Part shown: one piece after another, positions 1-6,734 of the stretch
Layout: the number at the start of each line of letters is the position of its first letter
How positions within the stretch are numbered: the first letter of the stretch is position 1
Assembly: GCA_021736745.1 (NCBI GenBank)
Contig: JAIPFG010000124.1
Coordinates: 1 to 8,536, forward strand
Source of the DNA: Pseudomonadales bacterium
Lineage (GTDB): Bacteria; Pseudomonadota; Gammaproteobacteria; Pseudomonadales; IMCC2047
Length of the DNA stretch: 8,536 nt
Direction: 5' to 3'
Notes under the pieces: model-generated
The model's database searches: none
Told to the model about the DNA's origin: nothing
The model's input: the letters and a program-made list of their open reading frames with translations, nothing else
Position numbers and translations under genes: made by a program

Positions 1-1
1 A

Positions 2-1183
2 CCTTATGCGGTGGTATTGACGGGATATTTTGTCGCTTCGGTGGTTGAACCGGCTATCATTAAACATCAGTTAATACTTAGCTATAGTCCATATCTGTTA
101 CTGGGCTTTGTTGCGTTGTTGAGCTTTCATTTTAATCGGGGCTGTGTGCTGCTAGTAACGCTTGCCGTTGGTATTGCCTACTGGGGGCTGCAGTTGTCTT
201 CATCGCAAGCCTTTTCCAGACAACTTGCCACGATATTGTCAGTATTGATGCCAATCAGTCTGGTGCTGGTTGCCTTCATCAGGGAACGTGGGATTTTTAC
301 CTGGCTGAATTATGGCCTTTTGTCGGTCTTCATTCTTCAAATGTTGGCTGTAGTTTGGTTATTTCAGCACCCCGATTCACCCTTTTGGTTATTTCTTCGA
401 AAGGAGTTGTTCCCCTTTAAATCCCTATCGGGTATCCGGTTGGCACAACCGGGGATGGCCTGCATTTTGATGGCGTCCTTGGTTTTGTCTTTGCTCTGTT
501 ATCTGAGAAGAACGCCCTTCAATAATGCTTTATTGGCAATCTTATTGGCCGTCAGTTTATCGTTAAATAATGATGGTTCAGCCACCATACAACTTCTGAT
601 GTTCAGTCTTGTTGGCGGCATTTTATTGGTGAGCCTACTTCAGGACTCCTATCATATGGCATATCGCGATGAACTGACCGGTCTTATGGGTAGGAGGGCT
701 TTAAATGAGGCGATGCAGAAGCTGGGTCATCGTTACGTTATTGCAATGTTGGATGTAGACCGTTTTAAGAAATTTAATGATACCCATGGTCATGATGTTG
801 GTGATCAGGTGTTAAAAATGGTCGCAAGCCATTTGACTAAGGCCACTGGCGGTGGCAAGCCCTATCGTTATGGGGGAGAGGAATTTGCGCTGGTATTTCC
901 ACGTCGAAAAATAGCTCAGGTAAAGCCACATCTGGAAGCATTGAGGCAGTCGATAGCCGATTATGGAATGACTATTCGTGATACTCAGCGTCCGAAAGAT
1001 AAAAAGGAAGGAATGAAACAACGCACACGCAAGAAGCAAAAAACTACGGTGAAGGTTACCGTGAGTGTTGGTGCGGCAGAGCGCGACGAAACTTTAAAAA
1101 CGCCGGGGCTAGTTATTAAAGCTGCAGATGAGTCGCTTTATCAAGCGAAACGTAAGGGTCGAAATAAAGTTATTTGTGGTTAG
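2..1183 (+). CDS. Membrane-bound GGDEF diguanylate cyclase (5' end cut off)
   Basis: This protein should make c-di-GMP from two GTP at the inner membrane. The frame is open from base 2. A GTG at 11 has no Shine-Dalgarno and sits in what reads as a membrane segment, so the true start is probably outside the window. Numbering from that GTG, about seven hydrophobic segments lie near residues 28-43, 46-62, 71-90, 99-118, 147-165, 170-185 and 194-211. The GGDEF domain follows: DELTGL (220-225), the metal-site LDVDRFKKFND (D248, with N256 and D257) and an intact GGEEF active loop at 288-292, so catalysis is expected. The inhibitory RxxD I-site, expected at 279-282, reads TGGG, so classic product inhibition is probably lost. 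A very basic insert (about 324-345) precedes the VTVSVGAAE strand. The N-terminal membrane domain is not one I can name. The gene ends 188 bases before the pilU-like gene. Confidence 0.93.
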   Translation, partial: PYAVVLTGYFVASVVEPAIIKHQLILSYSPYLLLGFVALLSFHFNRGCVLLVTLAVGIAYWGLQLSSSQAFSRQLATILSVLMPISLVLVAFIRERGIFTWLNYGLLSVFILQMLAVVWLFQHPDSPFWLFLRKELFPFKSLSGIRLAQPGMACILMASLVLSLLCYLRRTPFNNALLAILLAVSLSLNNDGSATIQLLMFSLVGGILLVSLLQDSYHMAYRDELTGLMGRRALNEAMQKLGHRYVIAMLDVDRFKKFNDTHGHDVGDQVLKMVASHLTKATGGGKPYRYGGEEFALVFPRRKIAQVKPHLEALRQSIADYGMTIRDTQRPKDKKEGMKQRTRKKQKTTVKVTVSVGAAERDETLKTPGLVIKAADESLYQAKRKGRNKVICG

Positions 1184-1371
1184 CCTGGTCGGCTGCTGAG
1201 AGTACCTGTTAAACGGGATAGGCCGGCGTAAAAAATGAGAAAGTTGAGGTAGCAGATTGATTAACTCTGTCTATACTCAATAAAGTCATTCTATCCGAAT
1301 ACGTTTGATGACAGTCCTGACTTTGTTGTTGTCATCAACTTTCCATTTTAGTCATTGTGTAGGAAAAGAAT

Positions 1372-2676
1372 ATGCAGGAATTAAAAAACCTTCTCAGGAT
1401 ATTAGTTGATCGTGATGGCTCTGACCTTTACTTAAGTACAGGTGCACCTCCCAGCATAAAATGCATGGGTGAGCTAATACCGCTAACAAATGAAGCGATA
1501 CCGACAGATAAGGTGCGCCAGATCGCATATTCAATAATGAATGAAGAGCAGATTAACGATTTTGAAAATAAACCGGAAATGAATCTGGCAATATCTGAGG
1601 AAAACTTAGGGCGCTTCCGTGTCAATATTTTCAAACAGCGCAGTGAAGTCTCCATGGTAATTCGGTCCATTAAAACCGAAATACCGAATTTTAGTGAGTT
1701 GGGTCTGCCCCCGGTGTTGCCACAGTTGGTGATGAGAAAACACGGGCTTGTTCTGTTCGTAGGAGGGACAGGGTCGGGTAAGTCCACTTCATTGGCCTCT
1801 TTGATCGATTATAGGAACAGTAATAGTGCTGGGCATATTATTACGATAGAGGACCCTGTTGAGTTTGTTCATCGACATAAAAAAAGTATTGTGAACCAAC
1901 GGGAGGTGGGCGTTGATACCGACTGCTATGAGGACGCATTACAGAACACCTTAAGGCAGGCTCCCGATGTTATTTTAATCGGTGAAATACGTAGCCGCGA
2001 AACAATGGAGCATGCGCTGGCTTTTGCCGAGACAGGCCACCTGTGTTTATCAACTTTGCACGCAAATAATGCTAACCAGGCGCTAGACCGTATCATCAAT
2101 TTTTTCCCGGAAGAGAGACATAACCAACTCTTTCTGGATTTATCACTTAACCTGCGTGGTATTATTTCCCAGCGATTGATTCCTACTTTGGATGCAAAGC
2201 GCACGGTTGCGGTAGAAATACTCCTCGGTACGCCGCGGGTACGAGACCTAATTAAAAAGGGTGAAGTGGATTCGATCAAAGAGGTAATGGAGAAGTCGAG
2301 AGAACAAGGTATGCAAAGCTTTGATCAAGCGCTCTACAACCTTTATCAAGAAGGTAAAATCAGCATGGAAGAGGCGTTACGTAACGCGGATTCGGCGAAC
2401 AATATCCGCCTAAAAATTACGCTTGACGAGAAAAAACGAGGTGGTGACCCTATAAGACCCAAGGTGCCCAATACCGAGATAGGGCAGTCAAAACAGGGGC
2501 CTTCGGAAAAACGCATATTGTCAGAAGTGGGGGCAACCAAAAACGTAAAAGATGACTTACGCAAATTTAAAGAGTTATCCAGGCCGAAACTAGATCAACA
2601 CCTGTCATCAACACCAGCGCCAATGGCGACGAAAGCTTTGAGTGGATTCTCGTTGCAGCCGTTGGATGATGAATAG
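1372..2676 (+). CDS. pilU: Type IV pilus retraction ATPase, PilU type, with extended C-terminus
   Basis: This is a cytoplasmic hexameric ATPase of the PilT/PilU family, which powers pilus retraction (PilU normally assists PilT). The 434 residues show an N-terminal PAS-like PilT domain (about 1-100), Walker A GGTGSGKST (131-139), Asp box ITIEDPVE (157-164), Walker B DVILIGE with catalytic Glu205, and His box HLCLSTLH (223-230). The FFPEERH and EEALRNADSANNIRLKI segments are typical of PilU rather than PilT. PilU proteins are usually about 380 residues and end near the NADSAN...RLKI block. Here a polar, Lys/Pro-rich tail of about 80 residues follows it, with no recognised domain. The ATG has an AGGA at 1361-1364, seven bases upstream. 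No pilT is adjacent, although pilT-pilU pairing is common, so this may be a stand-alone paralogue. It is convergent with the DUF3014 gene, 19 bases away. Confidence 0.93.
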   Translation: MQELKNLLRILVDRDGSDLYLSTGAPPSIKCMGELIPLTNEAIPTDKVRQIAYSIMNEEQINDFENKPEMNLAISEENLGRFRVNIFKQRSEVSMVIRSIKTEIPNFSELGLPPVLPQLVMRKHGLVLFVGGTGSGKSTSLASLIDYRNSNSAGHIITIEDPVEFVHRHKKSIVNQREVGVDTDCYEDALQNTLRQAPDVILIGEIRSRETMEHALAFAETGHLCLSTLHANNANQALDRIINFFPEERHNQLFLDLSLNLRGIISQRLIPTLDAKRTVAVEILLGTPRVRDLIKKGEVDSIKEVMEKSREQGMQSFDQALYNLYQEGKISMEEALRNADSANNIRLKITLDEKKRGGDPIRPKVPNTEIGQSKQGPSEKRILSEVGATKNVKDDLRKFKELSRPKLDQHLSSTPAPMATKALSGFSLQPLDDE

Positions 2677-2695
2677 AAAGCGATGATATAACGCG

Positions 2696-3715
2696 TCAGT
2701 GACTAAACTCTCTATTTGGGTCTAGCAGTGCCGTTTTGATTTTTTCCAGCTTTTTGGAAATGATTGACATGTTGCGTGGCCCCATGCGGATCAGTTGTTT
2801 ATGCACGCTGGGTAGAGACTCCAGTGTTGGATCGGCAAATTTATAAATCACCGATGTTCGTGGCACCAGTTCAATGGGATCAGTTATGACTGGTGCAGCC
2901 AACAAGTTGTCGATAGCGTTTAGCATGGTGCCATGAAAGTTGCGATCATCGGAATAACCCAGCTCTTTATAGGCTTCTTCGAATAGAGGAAAGTAATGCC
3001 AATATAGCTCCACCACCTCTTCAGTATTAATGGAATCAAATATATCAGCATAGATGTTGTATCGTTCGTAGCTTTCGGGATCAAGATATTGTTTTTCGGA
3101 TTCAGTAACGAGCCCTTTAAAGGGTTTTGACGGTTGGGGAATGGAGATGTATTTGTTTACTATTTTACCTTCGGCGATATTATCAATAACGGTTACAAAT
3201 TTACGCACAACTTCGTCTGTATAAAGCCAGATATACCATTCCAATAAAGGTGAGAGCGTTGCCAACCCCTCCAGTACTTCGGCATCGCTGTAATCCAGCT
3301 GGGGCAATGTGTCTGTCGATATTTTGGGTTGGTTGGGGCGGAAATTGGGTTTTGGGTTGCTTTTGGTTTCGCTAATTTTAGACTCCAGGATATTCAAATC
3401 GGGGTCTATAGACGTTATTTGTGGTATTGGATCAACGGCTAGAGAGTCTAATGAATTTGTGGACGAAGCACGAGAGTAGGCGCTTGAATCTTGCCCGCCG
3501 CGATCGGGTTCCCAGGCAAAGATAAAATACACAACAGTGATTAGCGGGATGAGCGTAATGATTGCGCCCACTAACCATTGGGTTCCGATACGGGACTGTA
3601 AAGACCTATTTTCACTCCCCATGCCCATAGGCTTATTTGTCCGTTGCTGCCTTGTATGTGTTCGCTTTGATTTTACCAATGTCTGGTGGTCGTTCATCCA
3701 TTGCTGCCTTGCCAT
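2696..3715 (-). CDS. DUF3014 single-pass membrane protein
   Basis: This is a 339-residue protein of unknown function, recognised as DUF3014. It has a basic cytoplasmic N-terminus (1-45), one transmembrane helix (about 46-68), a low-complexity Ser/Pro/Asp linker (about 70-135) and then the domain at about 137-332. Domain landmarks are LPQLDYSDAEV, FVTVIDNIAEGK, LDPESYERYNIY, YFPLFEEAYKELGY and the closing KFADPTLESLPSVHKQLIRMGPRN block split around 292-316. The topology implies a periplasmic domain tethered to the inner membrane, but no activity is known to me. The start is uncertain. ATG at 3715 has AAGG/AGGA motifs 10-15 bases upstream, while the in-frame ATG at 3697 has AAGG nine bases upstream. 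The gene is transcribed away from the Sel1/SPOR gene and convergent with pilU. There is no obvious terminator between the two stop codons. Confidence 0.85.
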   Translation of the reverse strand: MARQQWMNDHQTLVKSKRTHTRQQRTNKPMGMGSENRSLQSRIGTQWLVGAIITLIPLITVVYFIFAWEPDRGGQDSSAYSRASSTNSLDSLAVDPIPQITSIDPDLNILESKISETKSNPKPNFRPNQPKISTDTLPQLDYSDAEVLEGLATLSPLLEWYIWLYTDEVVRKFVTVIDNIAEGKIVNKYISIPQPSKPFKGLVTESEKQYLDPESYERYNIYADIFDSINTEEVVELYWHYFPLFEEAYKELGYSDDRNFHGTMLNAIDNLLAAPVITDPIELVPRTSVIYKFADPTLESLPSVHKQLIRMGPRNMSIISKKLEKIKTALLDPNREFSH

Positions 3716-3729
3716 TACCCTATGACCTT

Positions 3730-3739
3730 TCCTATAGGA
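3730..3739. promoter_or_regulatory. 10-bp palindrome overlapping the DUF3014 translation-initiation region
   Basis: TCCTATAGGA is its own reverse complement and lies 15 bases upstream of the DUF3014 ATG. On the minus strand its right half supplies the AGGA that could serve as part of the ribosome binding site. It could be an operator or a small structure affecting initiation. That role is inferred from position and symmetry only. Confidence 0.3.
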
Positions 3740-3794
3740 GTGAATTAGCCTTATTGTTTAGAGTTGAATGTGGAAAAGAATAATAGCAAAGAAT

Positions 3795-3832
3795 AACGAT
3801 CGTTGTACTAGTACACTCTCTACTAAAGTGTA
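3795..3832. promoter_or_regulatory. Tandem palindromes in divergent intergenic region (candidate operator)
   Basis: Three dyads stand side by side. AACGATCGTT (3795-3804) is a perfect 10-bp palindrome and is directly followed by GTACTAGTAC (3805-3814), also perfect. The second overlaps an inverted repeat, TACACT (3812-3817) with AGTGTA (3827-3832), separated by nine bases. They lie between the divergent DUF3014 and Sel1/SPOR genes, where a shared regulator would bind. I do not recognise the motif of a named regulator. No strong sigma-70 promoter was found to anchor it. Confidence 0.4.
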
Positions 3833-3908
3833 ATTTAGAAGCTTTCATCCCGGTCGTGTGTACGATATTGTGTTTACGTAGCAGTTCAAGACGGCAAGCA
3901 ATAGGGGA

Positions 3909-3919
3909 TAGCGGCGCTA
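3909..3919. promoter_or_regulatory. Short dyad TAGCG-N-CGCTA in divergent intergenic region
   Basis: The half-sites TAGCG and CGCTA are perfect inverted copies around one central base, 65 bases upstream of the proposed TTG start of the Sel1/SPOR gene. The size and placement suit a small operator half-pair, but the sequence matches no regulator I can name. Confidence 0.25.
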
Positions 3920-3971
3920 ACACAGTATTTATCGGTTCAAAAATTTTGGGTCCGTAATATGGTCAATTCCC

Positions 3972-3975
3972 AGGA
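3972..3975 (+). promoter_or_regulatory. Shine-Dalgarno AGGA that favours a TTG start
   Basis: AGGA lies eight bases before TTG at 3984, an ideal distance. It lies twenty bases before the in-frame ATG at 3996, which has no Shine-Dalgarno of its own. This supports TTG as the start of the Sel1/SPOR gene. Confidence 0.6.
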
Positions 3976-3983
3976 ATAAATAA

Positions 3984-4685
3984 TTGATACTGAACATGCT
4001 TAAAACCATGGTTATTACAAGCCTTACTTTGGGAGCGGCAATTCTTTTTGCGGGTGCTTTCGAGGATGGTCGAGAGGCGAATATAACTGGAAATTACCAG
4101 AAATCAATAGCTCCTTTGTTACCCCAAGATTTGGCTGTTCGTGATTCCAAAGAAGGCGGTCTGCATCAGGATTATAAGGAGACAGCAGACTGGTGGAGGT
4201 TAAGGGCCGAATCAGGAACAGCCGAGTCGCCATTCAAGCTGGACCAAAGGTATGCCCGGGGATTTGGAGTTGAAAAGGGTGGGGGTGAAGCGGCTAAGCG
4301 TGATGAAAAAACAACCAAACAACATCAAATTAAACAAAAAGGAGATGATGGATTGTTCACGAAGATCCACAACGAAGAGTGGATCAAGCAGCAGAATCCA
4401 GAACATTATTTTTTACATCTGATTATCTTGCCATCGAAGGAGTTTGTGGATAAATTTTTTGAGATGTACCCATTGCAGGAAAATAAAAAGGCCTACTTTA
4501 TCAGTCGTAAAGACAATAAAGAAGTATACAACGTCATTTATGGTGTCTATGAAGACCGTGAAGCGGCACTGCGCGGTTTGGATAGTTTGCCGGAAGGTCT
4601 CCGCAAAAAAAGCCCTATGATTAGGGGCTATGCCAGTATTCAGGATTACGTTATTAAAAATGGCGCGACTACAAAACCAAAATAA
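3984..4685 (+). CDS. Secreted protein with degenerate Sel1 repeats and C-terminal SPOR domain
   Basis: This 233-residue protein is probably periplasmic. Residues 1-25 form a signal peptide with a hydrophobic core (about 9-23) and a likely cut after AGA at 25. Residues about 26-110 read as worn Sel1-like repeats: a GNYQKSIAPLLP helix, HQDYKETADWWRLRAESG and RYARGFGVEKG resemble Sel1 units, but their Ala/Gly spacing is damaged and the first repeat is short. A basic, Gln-rich linker (about 105-125) leads to a SPOR-like domain (about 140-222) with FLHLIILPS, VYNVIYGVYEDREAALRGLDSLP and MIRGYASIQDYV. SPOR domains bind denuded peptidoglycan glycans, often at the septum, so an envelope or division-site role is inferred. 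The TTG start is chosen because of its well-spaced AGGA; ATG at 3996 is the alternative. A hairpin 67 bases downstream may end the transcript. Confidence 0.82.
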   Translation: MILNMLKTMVITSLTLGAAILFAGAFEDGREANITGNYQKSIAPLLPQDLAVRDSKEGGLHQDYKETADWWRLRAESGTAESPFKLDQRYARGFGVEKGGGEAAKRDEKTTKQHQIKQKGDDGLFTKIHNEEWIKQQNPEHYFLHLIILPSKEFVDKFFEMYPLQENKKAYFISRKDNKEVYNVIYGVYEDREAALRGLDSLPEGLRKKSPMIRGYASIQDYVIKNGATTKPK

Positions 4686-4752
4686 TTTCGTTGGAACATT
4701 CAGATAACCAGGCCGTGTCAGTATTTTCGAACCCATAGGGGAAGTACCCACA

Positions 4753-4769
4753 AGGGGGAATCGCCCCCT
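4753..4769 (+). terminator. GC-rich hairpin, candidate rho-independent terminator
   Basis: AGGGGG (4753-4758) pairs perfectly with CCCCCT (4764-4769) across the five-base loop AATCG. It is followed by CTTT rather than a clean T-run, so termination may be partial. It lies 67 bases after the Sel1/SPOR stop and 71 bases before sbcB, a sensible place to separate the two transcripts. Confidence 0.5.
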
Positions 4770-4830
4770 CTTTCGCCGTATCTTAAAGACTCGGACAGTC
4801 TAATCCCCTACAATACCAACCAAAATTGTT

Positions 4831-4835
4831 GAGGA
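4831..4835 (+). promoter_or_regulatory. Shine-Dalgarno GAGGA that sets the sbcB start
   Basis: GAGGA ends five bases before ATG at 4841. An in-frame TTG at 4826 lies upstream of this motif, has no Shine-Dalgarno before it and would add LRIP-type residues not expected in exonuclease I. The ATG is therefore the better start. Confidence 0.75.
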
Positions 4836-4840
4836 TACCT

Positions 4841-6316
4841 ATGTCCTTTTATTGGTATGATTTTGAAACATTCGGTGCTGATCCCTCGCGAGACCGCCCT
4901 GCTCAATTTGCAGGCATCCGGACCGATGAGGATTTTAACCCTATTGGCGATCCCTTGGTCATTTATTGTAAGCCAGCCAGCGATGTGTTGCCTCAGCCGG
5001 ACGCCTGCCTGATTACCGGCATTACTCCACAAATTGCGGAAAAAGAAGGGGTTTGTGAAGCGGAGTTTATTCGCTATATACATGAGGAATTTTCTCAACC
5101 TCATACCTGTGTTGTAGGCTATAACTCCATTCGTTTTGATGATGAGATAACACGCAATTGCCTTTATCGTAACTTTTACGACCCCTACGCACGGGAATGG
5201 CAAAATGGTAACTCGCGCTGGGATATTATCGACATGGTACGCTTAACGCGAGCCCTGCGGCCTGAAGGTATTAATTGGCCGGATCATGAGGATGGTCGTC
5301 CCAGTTTTAAACTTGAACATCTGACGGTGGCTAACAATATAGAGCACGCGGCAGCACATGATGCATTATCTGATGTCTGGGCAACCATCGCGCTAGCAAA
5401 ACTGATTCGAGAGAAGCAACCCCAACTCTATGATTACGTGTATCGCCACCGAGATAAACGATTGGTTGATCAACAATTAAATCTGCAGGATAGGAAGCCG
5501 GTTTTGCATATTTCATCGAAATACCCTGCCGAGAAGGGTTGTGCCGCAGTTGTTGCCCCGCTGGTTAGAGATAAGAAAAATAAAAATGCGATCTACGTAT
5601 ATGACCTGAATGTGGATCCAGAACCTTTGCTATCCTTGACAGCTGAACAGATTCGGGAAAGGGTCTTCACGGCAAGCGCGCAGTTGCCGGAGGGAGTTGC
5701 GCGCATCCCTCTCAAAGCGATTCATGTGAATAAATGCCCCGTTATTGCCCCGGTCAATTTGGTTACCGCAGAGGTGGCAAAACGCTTGAATATCGATATT
5801 GCGACTTGCCTGGATAATCTGGCTCAAATTAAAGAGGCTAAGGGACTGGATGCTAAGATTGCCAGTGTGTTCGATCAAGTCTACGACAAAGCCACAGATC
5901 CGGATCTGATGCTTTATAGCGGTGGATTTTTTAGTCATCATGATAAGCATGTAATGGAACAATTAAGGTGTCTACCGCCTGAACAATTAGCGAAATTTCC
6001 TTTGATGGTGGATGACCACAGAATTCCAGAAATGCTATTGCGTTATCGCGCTAGAAATTACCCGCAAACGCTCACCGAATCTGAAAAAATACAGTGGGAG
6101 GAATATCGTAAAGACCGGTTAACAAAAGAAGATGGTGGTGGAAGTATTACATTGGAAGGCTATTTTGAAAGGATCGCTGTGCTGCAAGCAAGTGGGGGAC
6201 TGAATAGCACAAAACAAACAATTTTAGACGAGTTGGAGCGCTACGCAGAGACGCTTATTGCTGGGATAAGCGAGCTATCTGATAAACCGATTAACAATAG
6301 TAATATTAAGATGTAA
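4841..6316 (+). CDS. sbcB: Exonuclease I (3'-5' single-strand DNA exonuclease)
   Basis: This 491-residue cytoplasmic enzyme digests single-stranded DNA 3' to 5' and acts in mismatch repair and recombination. It is close to the 475 residues of E. coli ExoI. The DEDDh catalytic set is complete: D7 and E9 in WYDFETFG, the aspartate of SIRFDDEITRN (about 100-101), then H173 and D178 in AHDALSDVWATIA. Other family blocks are NFYDPYAREW, RWDIIDMVR, ALRPEGINWP, SFKLEHLT, the HINKCP-like VNKCPVIAP and the SH3-like/C-terminal region with YSGGFFSHHD and LLRYRARNYPQTL. The ATG at 4841 has GAGGA just upstream. The gene appears intact and stands apart from the upstream hairpin. The ferritin-like gene follows 60 bases downstream in the same direction and might share its transcript. 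Confidence 0.96.
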   Translation: MSFYWYDFETFGADPSRDRPAQFAGIRTDEDFNPIGDPLVIYCKPASDVLPQPDACLITGITPQIAEKEGVCEAEFIRYIHEEFSQPHTCVVGYNSIRFDDEITRNCLYRNFYDPYAREWQNGNSRWDIIDMVRLTRALRPEGINWPDHEDGRPSFKLEHLTVANNIEHAAAHDALSDVWATIALAKLIREKQPQLYDYVYRHRDKRLVDQQLNLQDRKPVLHISSKYPAEKGCAAVVAPLVRDKKNKNAIYVYDLNVDPEPLLSLTAEQIRERVFTASAQLPEGVARIPLKAIHVNKCPVIAPVNLVTAEVAKRLNIDIATCLDNLAQIKEAKGLDAKIASVFDQVYDKATDPDLMLYSGGFFSHHDKHVMEQLRCLPPEQLAKFPLMVDDHRIPEMLLRYRARNYPQTLTESEKIQWEEYRKDRLTKEDGGGSITLEGYFERIAVLQASGGLNSTKQTILDELERYAETLIAGISELSDKPINNSNIKM

Positions 6317-6376
6317 TAATGAGCGAATCATGGGGGCATTCAACATTTATCACAATTAAACCAATGGAGGTATGGT

Positions 6377-6664
6377 ATGGCAAATGAAGGTTACCACGAG
6401 CCGATTGAGGAGCTTTCCGATGCGACACGTGACATGCATCGGGCAATAACCTCATTGATGGAAGAGCTGGAGGCGGTTGATTGGTATAATCAACGGGTAG
6501 ATGCCTGTAAAGATAAAGAATTGAAAGCGATATTGGCGCATAACCGGGATGAAGAAAAGGAGCATGCGGCGATGGTATTGGAGTGGATTCGTCGACAAGA
6601 CCAAACCTTTGATCATGAGTTAAAGGATTATTTATTCACGGATAAACCCATAGCGCATACGTAA
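6377..6664 (+). CDS. Encapsulated-ferritin (EncFtn) family diiron protein, without encapsulin tail
   Basis: This 95-residue four-helix half-ferritin closely resembles the encapsulin-associated ferritin of Rhodospirillum rubrum, sharing MEELEAVDWY-QRVDA, AILAHNRDEEKEHAAM and YLFT blocks. In that family two chains form a ferroxidase centre in an annular decamer that oxidises Fe(II) and feeds iron to an encapsulin shell. The ligands are present: E30, E60 and H63, plus the entry-site residues E29, E32, W36 and Y37 (two less than the R. rubrum numbers). C43 replaces the usual serine. The chain stops at KPIAHT, where encapsulated members continue with a linker and an LTVGSL-like loading peptide. 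No encapsulin gene follows; the next gene is a convergent protease. GGAGG at 6366-6370 gives a strong ribosome binding site for ATG 6377. Confidence 0.93.
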   Translation: MANEGYHEPIEELSDATRDMHRAITSLMEELEAVDWYNQRVDACKDKELKAILAHNRDEEKEHAAMVLEWIRRQDQTFDHELKDYLFTDKPIAHT

Positions 6665-6683
6665 ACGGACCATTCGTTTATGT
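6659..6683 (+). other. Stem-loop spanning the ferritin-like stop codon
   Basis: ACGTAAACG (6659-6667) pairs with CGTTTATGT (6675-6683) over a seven-base loop, giving nine pairs with one G-U. The TAA stop (6662-6664) lies in the left arm. No T-run follows, so it is not a standard terminator. It may be a 3'-end stabilising or translation-affecting structure. Confidence 0.45.
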
Positions 6684-6697
6684 CGAGGGGAAAAGTG

Positions 6698-6734
6698 AAA
6701 GGGCAATTAATATCCATCAAGGGAACCGCCCTTT
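6698..6734. terminator. Inverted repeat between convergent genes, possible bidirectional terminator
   Basis: AAAGGGC (6698-6704) and GCCCTTT (6728-6734) are perfect seven-base inverted copies with a 23-base loop. The repeat lies between the ferritin-like stop and the M16 stop. T-runs are weak (ATTT on the plus strand, CTTTT on the minus strand) and the loop is long, so termination is plausible but not secure. Confidence 0.4.

Noticed and set aside
1182..1228. Weak stem-loops after the diguanylate cyclase stop (AGCC/GGCT and CCTGTT/GGATAGG-type pairing)
   Set aside because: Stems are short or rely on G-U pairs and no T-run follows. I would not call it a terminator or a riboswitch.
1244..1290. 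TATACT (1272-1277) as a -10 box for the pilU-like gene
   Set aside because: It matches five of six consensus bases, but no acceptable -35 lies 16-18 bases upstream and it is not an extended -10.
3732..3923. 63-codon minus-strand open frame with GTG start in the divergent region
   Set aside because: It has no Shine-Dalgarno, no recognisable family and lies across the palindromes. It is most likely a chance frame.
3955..3960. TAATAT as a -10 for the Sel1/SPOR gene
   Set aside because: It matches only four of six consensus bases and has a poor -35 region.
4787..4804. AGACT-N5-AGTCT dyad with an overlapping TCTAAT as a promoter/operator for sbcB
   Set aside because: The dyad is only five bases per arm and the putative -10 has no -35 partner at a usable spacing.
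6319..6387. 22-codon plus-strand frame beginning ATGAGC between sbcB and the ferritin-like gene and overlapping its start
   Set aside because: It has no ribosome binding site and no family resemblance. Translational coupling is possible but unsupported.
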